From positions 27,594-91,593 of the forward strand of contig JAFDEK010000005.1 in assembly GCA_019310385.1 (NCBI GenBank): a DNA stretch of 64,000 bases, written 5' to 3'. This document shows, piece after piece, positions 7,455-14,963 of this stretch (positions are counted from its first letter, which is position 1; every line of letters begins with the position of its first letter). This stretch comes from Deltaproteobacteria bacterium. GTDB lineage: Bacteria > Myxococcota_A > UBA9160 > UBA4427. The translations under genes were made by a program, and so were the position numbers. Under the pieces are notes generated by a model. That model did no database searches, was not told the origin of the DNA, and was given only the letters and a program-made list of their open reading frames with translations.

Positions 7455-9409
7455 GGCCCACACCGCTCGCTCGGGCGCGCGCGCTCGCCGCGCTCTTCCC
7501 ATGCGTCGTCTTTCCATGCGTGGTCTTCCCATGCGTCGTCGCCCTGTGCTGCCTGGCCTTCCTACTGACCGCGCCCGCAGGCGCCCAGCCGGTACACCCA
7601 GGGGCGCCGGGCTCCGTGCCGGATCTGCCGGCGGGTGCGGGCCGGATCCACGGCCGGGTCGTGCATCCCGAAGGCCCGTCCCGGGTCGCGGGGATCCAGA
7701 TCGCGCTCTACGCCCTCTCCCAGACGGGGCCCGGCCTGCGCGGCGCAACGGCGGACGCCGAGGGCGCCTTTCGCTTCGACGGGATCTCGAGCGATCCCCA
7801 GGTGGTCTACCTGCTGGGCGCCAGCTATCGCGACGTGCCCTTCGGCCAGCGGCTGGTCTTCGGCGAAGGAGAGAGCGAGCTCGAGGTGCTCGTCGAGGTC
7901 TCCGACCCGACCAGCGACCCGGCGGGCGTCTCGGTCCGCGAGTCCACCCTGCGCCTGGACTGGCTCGGCGCGAGCCTCGCCGTCGAGGAGACCCATGACC
8001 TGGTGATCGCCGGCTCGGCGGTGGTCTTCGTCCCCGACGAAGAGCGGGTGGGAGACGATGCACTCTTCCGCGTGGGTCTGCCCGCCGGAGCCAGCGAGGT
8101 CGACTTCAATACCGGTTCCTTCGGCGAGGGCTTCGAGCAGCGGGGCGACGACGTTCTCTATTGGGGCCCGCTCTACAAGGGGGACCAGCAGATCCGCTTT
8201 CGCTACGTCGTGCCACTCGCTGAAGGCCGCAGCGTTCTGAACCCGCGCCTGGCTCGGGGCACACAGCGAGTCACCGTGTTCGTCCCCAGCGAGGCGCCCG
8301 CGGTAGAGGGCAAGGGGATGAGCGCCGGCGAAGAGGTGGAGCTCGACGGCCGGCGCTACAGCAGCCTGCAGCGCGACCTCGCAGCGCGGCCTCTCGCCGG
8401 GGACGGCCGCCTCGAGCTGGTGGTCGCGCTGCCGGAGTCGCGCAACGATCCCTCGGCCCTGGGGATCACCCGGGCCGACATGTGGCTCGAGCTCGACGAT
8501 GCCTCCCTCGAGGTCTCCGCCGACCTGCAGCTCGAGGTCGAGGGCCCCCATCGCCTGGCCGGCACCCCCGAGGCCCCGCTGCTCCACCTCGAGCTGCCGC
8601 CCGGCGCCGAGTTCAGCGGGCTCTCGCCCGAAGCCCAACGCCTCGGTGCAGCCATCGGGAAGCAGGGGGGGCTCGACCTGCTGGGCCCCATCGCGCCGGG
8701 CGAGGCGCATATCGCCTTCGGCTATCGGCTTCCCGTCGAGCACGCGGCCGCGGTCACGGAGCTCGACCTCTCTTTCTCCGCGCCGGTGGATCAGCTCAAC
8801 GTGCTGATTGCCGACACGGGCATCGTCGTCGAAAACGACCGCCTCCACCGCCGCCGGCCCTTCCGCCAGGGAACGCGGATCTACCTGCACCGCGAAGCCT
8901 TCCAGGTCGAGCCCGGGGAGGTGATCGAGCTCAGCATGGTGCCCATTGCGCGCGGCGAGGGCTCCCGGCGTGTCTCCATAGTGGCGACCCTCGCTCTCGC
9001 GACCGGCTGCCTCTGGTTCATCTTCGCTCCCCTGGGAGTCGGACGGGCCCGTCGGGAGGGCGAGAGCGAGAGCGTCCCCTCCACCCTGAGCGAGCGCGAG
9101 GTGGTCTACGACCACATCCGCGATCTCGACGACGACCACGAAACCGGGAAGATCGACAACGACGCGTACGAGCGCATGCGGGGCGAGCTGCGTGCCCGGG
9201 CGATAGAGCTCCTGCGCGAGGAGCGCGAAGCGAGAGAGAGCGCCGGCGTCGAGCCCGCCGAGGGAGATCGAAGCGCGGAAGCCGCCGCCGACCGCTTCTG
9301 CCCCGCCTGCGGCGCCGCGCTGACCGAGGGCTGGCGCTTCTGCGCCGAGTGCGGCGGCGAGCTGCCCCAACCCACTGGCCAGTCGCCGGCCACGCAGTCC
9401 GCGGGGTGA
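7451..9409 (+). CDS. Membrane-anchored protein of the ccm operon with C-terminal zinc ribbon
   Basis: 652 residues. In order: a signal sequence that contains three copies of FPCVV (about 16-30), a carboxypeptidase-regulatory-like beta domain (about 55-150), a long beta-rich periplasmic region, one transmembrane helix (about 507-528), a charged helical hairpin with a DHETGKIDNDAYERM pattern, and a cytoplasmic zinc ribbon with Cys at about 617, 620, 631 and 634. The hairpin resembles the cytoplasmic helices seen in CcmH/CcmI-type proteins. Translation is coupled on both sides (ATGA with ccmF, GTGA with ccmA), so it is very probably part of the maturation machinery. It has no CxxC thiol motif in the periplasmic part. 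I do not recognise the family; the function is unknown. Confidence 0.75.
   Translation: MRPTPLARARALAALFPCVVFPCVVFPCVVALCCLAFLLTAPAGAQPVHPGAPGSVPDLPAGAGRIHGRVVHPEGPSRVAGIQIALYALSQTGPGLRGATADAEGAFRFDGISSDPQVVYLLGASYRDVPFGQRLVFGEGESELEVLVEVSDPTSDPAGVSVRESTLRLDWLGASLAVEETHDLVIAGSAVVFVPDEERVGDDALFRVGLPAGASEVDFNTGSFGEGFEQRGDDVLYWGPLYKGDQQIRFRYVVPLAEGRSVLNPRLARGTQRVTVFVPSEAPAVEGKGMSAGEEVELDGRRYSSLQRDLAARPLAGDGRLELVVALPESRNDPSALGITRADMWLELDDASLEVSADLQLEVEGPHRLAGTPEAPLLHLELPPGAEFSGLSPEAQRLGAAIGKQGGLDLLGPIAPGEAHIAFGYRLPVEHAAAVTELDLSFSAPVDQLNVLIADTGIVVENDRLHRRRPFRQGTRIYLHREAFQVEPGEVIELSMVPIARGEGSRRVSIVATLALATGCLWFIFAPLGVGRARREGESESVPSTLSEREVVYDHIRDLDDDHETGKIDNDAYERMRGELRARAIELLREEREARESAGVEPAEGDRSAEAAADRFCPACGAALTEGWRFCAECGGELPQPTGQSPATQSAG
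7496..7540 (+). repeat. Three 15-bp tandem repeats encoding FPCVV
   Basis: Units at 7496-7510, 7511-7525 and 7526-7540 differ at two positions only and encode FPCVV each time, extending the hydrophobic core of the signal sequence of the ccm-operon protein. Length changes would stay in frame. Confidence 0.85.
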
Positions 9410-10152
9410 GCGGGCTCGCGGTCGAAGCCCGCGGCCTCGAGAAGCGCTTCGGCGCGGTCGTGGCGCTGCGCGGGGTCGACCTCGCGCTCCCACGCGGCTC
9501 GGCCCTCGCGGTGCTGGGTCCCAATGGCGCGGGCAAGTCGACCCTGCTCAAGATCCTCGCGGGCCTCACTGCGCCCAGCCACGGCACGGTGCGCATGTAC
9601 GGACGAGACGGCCACTCGGGCTCTCCCCGCAAGGCCCGCGCCTGGGTGGGCTACGTGGGTCACGCCACCCTGCTCTATCCCGAGCTCACGGCCCGGGAGA
9701 ACCTGATCTTCGCCGCTCGGCTCTACGGTGTGAAGGATCCCGGCGACCGGGCCGACCACCTGCTCGAAGAGGAGGGCCTGACGGAGTTCAGCAGCCGGCG
9801 CGCCGGCGCCTATTCCAGGGGAATGTCACAGCGCCTCGCCATTGCCCGGGCGCTGGTCCACGACCCGGAGCTGGTGCTCCTCGACGAGCCTTTCACCGGC
9901 CTCGACCATCGCTCGACCGGACGCCTGGGGGAACGCCTGCGCGGCCTGCGCGATGAGGGCCGCAGCCTGGTCCTCATCACCCACGATCTGCGCCAGGCCA
10001 GTGAGCTCGCCGACGCCGCCCTCTTCATGGCCCGGGGGCGCGTGGTCCACCGCTCCGGCCAAGCCGGCGAGTTGACCGCCGCCGCCCTCGAGTCCACCTA
10101 CGTCGAGATCGCCGATCGCCCGGGGCCCGGGCCCCGGGGAGACGCGACATGA
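9406..10152 (+). CDS. ccmA: Haem exporter ATP-binding subunit CcmA
   Basis: 248 residues of an ABC ATPase: Walker A GPNGAGKST (38-46), signature YSRGMSQRLAIARAL, Walker B LVLLDEP, and the switch His in LITHDL. CcmA powers release of haem-loaded CcmE from the CcmCD-CcmB complex. GTG start overlapping the previous stop as GTGA; its own stop overlaps ccmB as ATGA. Confidence 0.93.
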   Translation: MSGLAVEARGLEKRFGAVVALRGVDLALPRGSALAVLGPNGAGKSTLLKILAGLTAPSHGTVRMYGRDGHSGSPRKARAWVGYVGHATLLYPELTARENLIFAARLYGVKDPGDRADHLLEEEGLTEFSSRRAGAYSRGMSQRLAIARALVHDPELVLLDEPFTGLDHRSTGRLGERLRGLRDEGRSLVLITHDLRQASELADAALFMARGRVVHRSGQAGELTAAALESTYVEIADRPGPGPRGDAT

Positions 10153-10814
10153 ATGTCGCCCTGGCCCTGGCGTGGAAGGACCTGGTGACCGAGTGGCGCT
10201 CCCGCGACCGGGTCATCGCCATGCTGCTCTTCTCGCTCCTGGTCGTGGTGGTCTTCCACTTCGCCCTGCCGGGAGGAACGACGACCGAGATTCGCAGCAA
10301 CGCGCCCGGGCTCCTGTGGGTCGCCTACGTGTTCGCGGCCATCATCGGTCTGAATCGCGCCTTTGCCCTCGAGCTCGAGAACGAGGCGCTCTCGGGGCTC
10401 GCCCTGGCGCCCGCGGAGCGGGGCTGGATCTTCCTCGGCAAAGCGGCGGCCAACTTCGTTCTCATCGGCGTCGTGCAGGGGGTTACCGCCGTGGTCTTCG
10501 CCGTGGCCTTCGACGTAGACCTGCTCTCCGTCGCAGCTCGCCTGGCCGGGGTCGTGGCCCTGGGGAATCTCGGTCTCTGCTGTGCGGGCACCCTCTTCTC
10601 CGCCATGTCGGTGCGCACGCGCTTCCGGGAGGTTCTGTTGCCGATCCTCCTGCTGCCCGCCCTCTTCCCCGTCCTGGCCGGAGCCGTGGAGGGCACCCGG
10701 AGCCTCCTCGTCGAGGGCAGCGTGGCCTTCGAGGCGATCCAGCTGCTACTCGTCGTAGACGGCATCTATCTGATAGTCTCGTTCCTCGGCTTCGAGTACA
10801 TCCTCGACGAGTGA
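10149..10814 (+). CDS. ccmB: Haem exporter permease CcmB
   Basis: 221 residues with six predicted membrane segments and the family-typical N-terminus ALAWKDLVTEWRSRDRV. It is the membrane subunit of the CcmAB transporter-like complex. ATGA overlap with ccmA; ccmC begins four bases after its stop. Confidence 0.92.
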   Translation: MNVALALAWKDLVTEWRSRDRVIAMLLFSLLVVVVFHFALPGGTTTEIRSNAPGLLWVAYVFAAIIGLNRAFALELENEALSGLALAPAERGWIFLGKAAANFVLIGVVQGVTAVVFAVAFDVDLLSVAARLAGVVALGNLGLCCAGTLFSAMSVRTRFREVLLPILLLPALFPVLAGAVEGTRSLLVEGSVAFEAIQLLLVVDGIYLIVSFLGFEYILDE

Positions 10815-10818
10815 TCCG

Positions 10819-11586
10819 GTGAAACCGCACATGACCTCTGCCGCCTCGAACGATTCCGCCACGGCCTCCGCCTGCCTCTCCCGGCTGGAGCGGAAGGTGT
10901 CCCGGCTGCGCGGTCCCCTGGGCTGGACGCTCGCCCTGTTGAGTCTGATCTACGCGTGGACAGTGATCAGCGCTCCCATCGACAGCGTGCAGGGCGTGAT
11001 CCAGAAGATCCTCTACGTCCACCCGCCCCTCGCCTACGGGGCCTACCTGGGCTTCGTCGTCACCGCCCTCAGCGGAGTGGTCTATCTATGGCGCGGCCGG
11101 GAGGACTTCGACCGCCTGGCGGTCGCCGGAGCCGAGGTGGGCGTCATCTTCTGCACCCTCATGCTCGTCACCGGCCCCATCTGGGCCCGGGGAACCTGGG
11201 GCAAGTGGTGGTCCTGGGATCCCCGCCTCACGGTGACCCTGCTGCTCTGGTTCATCTACCTCGCCTACATGCTGCTGCGCAGCTTCAGCGACGGCGGGCC
11301 GCGCACGGCCCGCTTCGCCTCGGTCTACGGGATCGTGGGCATTGTCCTGATTCCGCTCAATTACTACGTCATTGAAATCTTCGACAATCGCTCGATGCAC
11401 CCCGACAACCTGGAGCGCGGGAGTCTGGGCGCGGGGATGGGCCTGCCCTTCCTCATGGGCAACCTCACCTTCTTTGTGGCCTTCGTCTATCTGCTGTTGC
11501 TGCGCTGGGAGGTCGAGGCCCTACGCACCCAGGCCGCTCGGGAGCAGGCCGAGGAGCGGGCATTCGAGGGGGAGGGCCTCGCGTGA
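10819..11586 (+). CDS. ccmC: Haem-handling protein CcmC
   Basis: 255 residues with six membrane segments and the tryptophan-rich signature GTWGKWWSWDPRLTVTLLLW, which presents haem to CcmE. Two starts are possible: GTG at 10819, and ATG at 10831 with GGTGA eight bases upstream. The longer form is given. The first 25 residues are polar and poorly conserved in kind. The GTGA overlap with the tiny ccmD confirms the operon order. Confidence 0.93.
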   Translation: MKPHMTSAASNDSATASACLSRLERKVSRLRGPLGWTLALLSLIYAWTVISAPIDSVQGVIQKILYVHPPLAYGAYLGFVVTALSGVVYLWRGREDFDRLAVAGAEVGVIFCTLMLVTGPIWARGTWGKWWSWDPRLTVTLLLWFIYLAYMLLRSFSDGGPRTARFASVYGIVGIVLIPLNYYVIEIFDNRSMHPDNLERGSLGAGMGLPFLMGNLTFFVAFVYLLLLRWEVEALRTQAAREQAEERAFEGEGLA

Positions 11587-11699
11587 GCTACCTGATTGCG
11601 GCCTATGCGGTCACCCTGGTGAGCCTGGCCCTGTACGGTGTTCAGCTGGGGCTGGAGCAACGCAGCCTATCCCGGAAACGAAAATCAAATAGCGGTTGA
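11583..11699 (+). CDS. ccmD: CcmD, small membrane subunit of the CcmABCD complex
   Basis: A 38-residue frame starting with GTG inside the ccmC stop (GTGA). It has one hydrophobic segment (SYLIAAYAVTLVSLALYGVQ, about residues 2-21) followed by a basic tail RKRKS. That is the size, topology and position of CcmD, which stabilises CcmC and helps free holo-CcmE. Sequence conservation in this family is low, so the call rests on position, coupling and topology. Its last codons overlap the -35 box of a downstream promoter. Confidence 0.8.
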   Translation: MSYLIAAYAVTLVSLALYGVQLGLEQRSLSRKRKSNSG

Positions 11700-11725
11700 C
11701 AACGGACCTGCGCGCGCAGTATAAG
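11696..11725 (+). promoter_or_regulatory. Strong sigma-70-type promoter after ccmD
   Basis: A perfect TTGACA (11696-11701) and TATAAG (11720-11725) separated by 18 bp. It points into a stretch of more than 400 bp without a convincing gene, so it may drive a non-coding RNA or a very long leader. Confidence 0.6.
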
Positions 11726-11910
11726 GCAGAGCAAGACCTTAGAAGTCGGCAGTTGTTCGTCTATCATCCACTGAGCGGAGCATCGACCTCACATCCCTCC
11801 AGGGGCCACCAGGGGCGCTGGGAGGTCGTCTGACGGCGCTCCGAGAGCGGCGCTTCTCGCAGATCCAGCAGGTCCCTCGCGGCTCCGATCGGCTCTTGGG
11901 CGTCCAGCGG

Positions 11911-11970
11911 CGCGGATAGGCGCAGACAGGCGCAGGAATGCGCAGAATGGCGCAGAAAGTCGCGGAAGAA
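11911..11970 (+). repeat. Six tandem 10-bp units (CGCAGA-type)
   Basis: Consecutive decamers cgcggatagg, cgcagacagg, cgcaggaatg, cgcagaatgg, cgcagaaagt and cgcggaagaa share the core CGCRGA. The 10-bp period matches one DNA helical turn and cannot keep a reading frame, so it is not a protein repeat. Confidence 0.8.
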
Positions 11971-11975
11971 CGTCA

Positions 11976-12007
11976 GCTGTGACGAATTGGGACATCGCGC
12001 TGTGACG
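11976..12007 (+). promoter_or_regulatory. Two direct copies of GCTGTGACG, possible enhancer sites
   Basis: GCTGTGACG occurs at 11976-11984 and 11999-12007, each followed by an AT-containing stretch. They lie roughly 160-190 bp upstream of the sigma-54-type promoter, the usual distance for activator binding sites. The assignment is inference. Confidence 0.3.
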
Positions 12008-12168
12008 GATGTTGCACCTTCGGAACGCGGGCGGAAGTCGGCTACACAATAGTACCCGGACGGAAGACAGCTTGTCCTTCATGAAACACGCGAATTTGCG
12101 GCAACAAAACGGCAGGTCGCTGCGCAAGCACGCGCCGGATCGCGCATCCCGACGCCCCCCCGGTCGAA

Positions 12169-12184
12169 TGGCATGCGGCTTGCT
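12169..12184 (+). promoter_or_regulatory. Sigma-54 (-24/-12) promoter
   Basis: TGGCATGCGGCTTGCT matches the sigma-54 consensus TGGCACG-N4-TTGCW with one mismatch and exact spacing between the GG and GC elements. Transcription would start near 12195. The leader contains a 7-bp hairpin (TCCCCAC 12192-12198 with GTGGGGA 12211-12217). Confidence 0.6.
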
Positions 12185-12321
12185 TAGTTCATCCCCACAC
12201 CCCCAGAAAGGTGGGGACTGACACAGAAAGCGGTGAACGCCGTGGGCGCATGGACGCCGAGGCGGCATCGGACAACCAAGAACTCTCGGGGCCAGAAGAG
12301 GGTCGACACAGGATGGCCAGC

Positions 12322-12810
12322 ATGAAGCGCGGCGTAGGCTATTGCGAGAACACCGACTGCGAGGACTACGCCAAGGGCGTCTTCCTCCTCAATCACGGCG
12401 ACACCTTCTACTGCCCCCGCTGCCGGCAACTCGGCAAAGTCGAGAAGGAGCGGGGCTTCTACACGGGCAACTCCGACATCTTCAAGGAGGTTCGCGTCGA
12501 GTACAACTTCGACCCGATCAACGGCGTCTACCGCGAGATCGCCATCGTGCGCGACGAGAGCCTGTGGGGCCGCAACAACGTCTATACCCTCCAGTCGCCC
12601 CTGATCAAGACGGAGAAGCGCGCGCTGAAGGTCGCCGAGGCGATCCTCGCCAACCTGAACCGCTACCGCGGACTGCTCAACGGCGACGACATCCCGCGCA
12701 CCACCGAGATCATTCTCTCTTTCGACGACTCCTTCGAGGAGTTCTCGCGCAAGCTGAAGCAGCTGAGCAAGGAATGGGAGGCCAGTGGCCTCCGCGAGCA
12801 ACGCAGGTAA
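12322..12810 (+). CDS. Uncharacterised zinc-ribbon protein under a sigma-54-type promoter
   Basis: 162 residues. The N-terminus carries a zinc-binding Cys set, C8-x4-C13 and C31-x2-C34 (YCENTDCEDY and FYCPRCRQ). A conserved-looking middle follows (YNFDPINGVYREIAIVRDES), then an acidic/basic helical tail that may form a coiled coil. I do not recognise the family and no catalytic motif is evident. ATG at 12322 has AGGA eight bases upstream; ATG at 12313 and 12250 are poorer alternatives. The gene stands alone between a sigma-54-type promoter and a strong terminator hairpin, so it is a regulated single-gene unit. A nucleic-acid or ribosome-associated role is possible but unsupported. Confidence 0.7.
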   Translation: MKRGVGYCENTDCEDYAKGVFLLNHGDTFYCPRCRQLGKVEKERGFYTGNSDIFKEVRVEYNFDPINGVYREIAIVRDESLWGRNNVYTLQSPLIKTEKRALKVAEAILANLNRYRGLLNGDDIPRTTEIILSFDDSFEEFSRKLKQLSKEWEASGLREQRR

Positions 12811-12887
12811 GAACGTAGGCAGGAACGGCAGGAAAGAGCGGCCGCCAAGAGCGCCGCTCCTCGGCTCACCCCAAGGAGCCCTTCGAG

Positions 12888-13529
12888 CTACGAACCCCCA
12901 CCGGAGTCGGCACCGGTGGGGGTTTCTGCATCGCGGGGTCCCTCCGGCGCGGGGCGGCCGGCGCGGTTCTCGCTGAGCCGCATGCGCAGGTCGATGCCCA
13001 TGCCCGCCCGGATCGCCCGCAGGCCCTGGAACTCCTCGCGCCGAAGGGGCGGCGCCTCGCGCCCCGCCAGCGCGTCAGCCAGGGGCTCGCGGTACCAGGG
13101 GAAGAGAGTGTCGGGCAAGGCATCCGGCGCGAACCAGTCGAGCTCGAGCACCTCAGGGCCGACGCGGACACGCGAGCTCTCGCCGCAGGGCGAGCAGCAG
13201 TAGACCATGGCGGTGTGCGGGCGGAAGCCGCTGCGCACGTAGTCGCCCACGTGGCGCCCCACCCTGACCTCGAGGCCGGTCTCCTCGCGAATCTCCCGGA
13301 TCAGGGCCTCCTCGGGGCTCTCGCCCGGCTCGAGGGTGCCTCCGGGCAGCTCCCAGCCGCGCAGATCGCTGCGCACGCCGAGCAGCACGCGGCCCTCCCC
13401 CGAGAGCAGAACGGCCTGCAGGACCACCAGCGGGCGCTTCTCGCTGGTGCGCGGCGCAATCAGGCCCCACCAGGCGATGTGCAGATAGCTCGCGAAGGCC
13501 TCGAGCAGGCGCGCGGGAAGCCGCAGCAC
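12888..13529 (-). CDS. NUDIX hydrolase
   Basis: 213 residues. The Nudix box is intact: GGTLEPGESPEEALIREIRE followed by ETGLE (about residues 62-86). These enzymes hydrolyse nucleoside diphosphates linked to another group; the substrate is unknown. GTG start 4 bp after the hisG stop on the same strand, so it closes the hisI-hisG unit. The last dozen residues (TPTGADSGGGS) are encoded by the terminator hairpin of the convergent zinc-ribbon gene. Confidence 0.88.
   Translation of the reverse strand: MLRLPARLLEAFASYLHIAWWGLIAPRTSEKRPLVVLQAVLLSGEGRVLLGVRSDLRGWELPGGTLEPGESPEEALIREIREETGLEVRVGRHVGDYVRSGFRPHTAMVYCCSPCGESSRVRVGPEVLELDWFAPDALPDTLFPWYREPLADALAGREAPPLRREEFQGLRAIRAGMGIDLRMRLSENRAGRPAPEGPRDAETPTGADSGGGS
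12893..12925 (+). terminator. Strong hairpin terminator shared by convergent genes
   Basis: AACCCCCACCGG (12893-12904) pairs perfectly with CCGGTGGGGGTT (12913-12924) around an 8-base loop, ending in TTT on the plus strand. It lies 82 bp after the zinc-ribbon gene and inside the 3' end of the NUDIX frame, and could stop transcription from both sides. Confidence 0.65.
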
Positions 13530-13533
13530 CTGC

Positions 13534-14436
13534 TCAGCCGATGATCTTGTTGAGCGACGACTCGATGATGCCGCGAGCGCCGGCCTCCACCAGCTGCGGC
13601 ACGAGATCCCGTACCAGCTTCTCCTCGATGACCGTGCTCACGTCCACCCAGTTGTCGTCTGACAGGGTCGAGATGGTCGGGGTGTTGAGGGCCGGGAGCA
13701 GCGCCAATATCGCATCGAGGCGCTGACGAGGCACGTTCATGGCGAGGCCCACCCGACTGGCCGCTGCGATGGCGCCCTCGAGGAGCAGGACGACCCGCTC
13801 CATCTTGGCGCGGATCCACGGGTCCTCGAGGGAGCTCGCGTTGGCGACGAAGCGGGGGGTGCTCTCCTGCACCGTGTCGATGACCCGCAAGTTGTTGGCG
13901 CGCAGGCTCGAGCCCGTCTCGGTGACGTCGACGATGGCGTCGGCGAGCACGGGAGGCTTCACCTCGGTGGCACCCCAGGAGAACTCCACCTGGGCCTCGA
14001 TCCCGTGCTCCGCGAGGTAGCGATTGGTCAGCCCCACCACCTCGGTGGCGATCCGCTTGCCCTGGAGGTCCTCGGGCTTCTCGATTGCGGAGCCCTCCTT
14101 GACGGCGAGGACCCAGCGAACCGGGACGTAGTTGGGCCAGGGGGCGCACAAGTCCGCAAGCTCCTCGACCTGCCCACCGCTCTCGATCACCCAGTCGCGA
14201 CCCGTGATTCCGCAGTCCATCACGCCCTGCTCGACATAACGTGCCATCTCCTGGGGGCGCAGCAGGATGCACTCGATCTCGGGGTCGTCGACGGAGGGGT
14301 AGTAGTTGCGACTGGCAATGCGGATGTTGTAACCCGCCCGAGCGAAGAGCTTGACCGTGGTCTCCTGCAAGCTGCCCTTGGGCAGGCCCACCCTGAGCTT
14401 CGGCGTGCTGCGATCCATGTAGGATTCGTCGCTCAT
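13534..14436 (-). CDS. hisG: ATP phosphoribosyltransferase HisG, long form
   Basis: 300 residues, the long (HisG_L) form with a C-terminal ACT-like regulatory domain for histidine feedback. Recognisable elements are LRVGLPKGSLQE at the N-terminus, MDCGITGRDWV, and DIVDVTETGSSLRAN-like text (here DAIVDVTETGSSLRANNL) in the PRPP-binding region. It catalyses the first step of histidine synthesis, ATP plus PRPP to phosphoribosyl-ATP. The ATG overlaps the hisI stop as ATGA. As a long form it should not need HisZ. Confidence 0.95.
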   Translation of the reverse strand: MSDESYMDRSTPKLRVGLPKGSLQETTVKLFARAGYNIRIASRNYYPSVDDPEIECILLRPQEMARYVEQGVMDCGITGRDWVIESGGQVEELADLCAPWPNYVPVRWVLAVKEGSAIEKPEDLQGKRIATEVVGLTNRYLAEHGIEAQVEFSWGATEVKPPVLADAIVDVTETGSSLRANNLRVIDTVQESTPRFVANASSLEDPWIRAKMERVVLLLEGAIAAASRVGLAMNVPRQRLDAILALLPALNTPTISTLSDDNWVDVSTVIEEKLVRDLVPQLVEAGARGIIESSLNKIIG

Positions 14437-14819
14437 TTCTTGTAGACCTTCTCGGGATCGAAGACCTTCACGCCGACGTCCGCGTAGCCGTCGCCCTCGA
14501 CCTTGCGGAAGAAGCAGCTGCGCCGGCCGGTGTGGCAGGCCGCGCCGCCCACCTGCTCCACGCGAAAGAGCACCGCGTCCCCGTCGCAGTCGATGAAGAT
14601 CCCCTTCACCTTCTGGACGTTTCCGCTCTCCTCTCCCTTGTGCCAGAGCTTTCGCCGCGAACGGCTCCAGTAGACGACCTCGCCGCACTCGACGGTACGC
14701 CGGAAGGCCTCTTCGTTCATGTTGGCCACCATGAGGATCTCGCCGCTCGTGTCGTCCTGGGCGATGGCGGTGACGAGTCCTGCATTCTTGCTGAAGTCGA
14801 GCTCGTTGATCAGGTCCAT
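14433..14819 (-). CDS. hisI: Phosphoribosyl-AMP cyclohydrolase HisI
   Basis: 128 residues, a stand-alone cyclohydrolase without the HisE pyrophosphohydrolase part. The family motifs WSRSRRKLWHKGEESGN, IDCDGDAVLF and AACHTGRRSCFF supply the zinc and magnesium ligands. It catalyses the third step of histidine synthesis. It is followed by hisG with ATGA overlap. The other his genes are not in the window. Confidence 0.95.
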   Translation of the reverse strand: MDLINELDFSKNAGLVTAIAQDDTSGEILMVANMNEEAFRRTVECGEVVYWSRSRRKLWHKGEESGNVQKVKGIFIDCDGDAVLFRVEQVGGAACHTGRRSCFFRKVEGDGYADVGVKVFDPEKVYKK

Positions 14820-14963
14820 GGGGTGGCGGAGGCTACCGGGCGCAGGGCGCGGCCGCTAGCGGCTGCTGGCGGTCGGCCGAATCCAGCTCGGGGGATCCCC
14901 CTTGGGAGTTCGCCGAGCTGCGACGCGCCCTGACGGTCTCCCCCCCTCCACGGGCCGCATCGG

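Larger units (their letters stand above)
11726..12168 (+). other. Non-coding region, possible small RNA or long leader
   Basis: About 440 bp without a supported coding frame, downstream of a strong promoter. Visible structure: a hairpin pairing CGACCTC (11784-11790) with GAGGTCG (11822-11828), a six-unit 10-bp tandem array (11911-11970), and two GCTGTGACG copies 23 bp apart (11976 and 11999). I find no tmRNA, SRP RNA or RNase P hallmark. An open frame on the minus strand (11789-12268) is compositional only. Confidence 0.45.

Noticed and set aside
4992-11699. Horizontal transfer of the ccm operon because of its variant CcmE
   Set aside because: Base composition and start-codon habits look like the neighbouring genes and there are no mobile-element remnants, so transfer cannot be supported.
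11911-11970. CRISPR-like array
   Set aside because: Units are 10 bp and contiguous, without spacers, and no cas gene is in the window.
11789-12268. 159-codon minus-strand frame across the non-coding region
   Set aside because: It crosses the 10-bp array and the sigma-54-type promoter, has no ribosome-binding site of note and an Arg/Pro/Ser/Cys-rich composition typical of chance frames.
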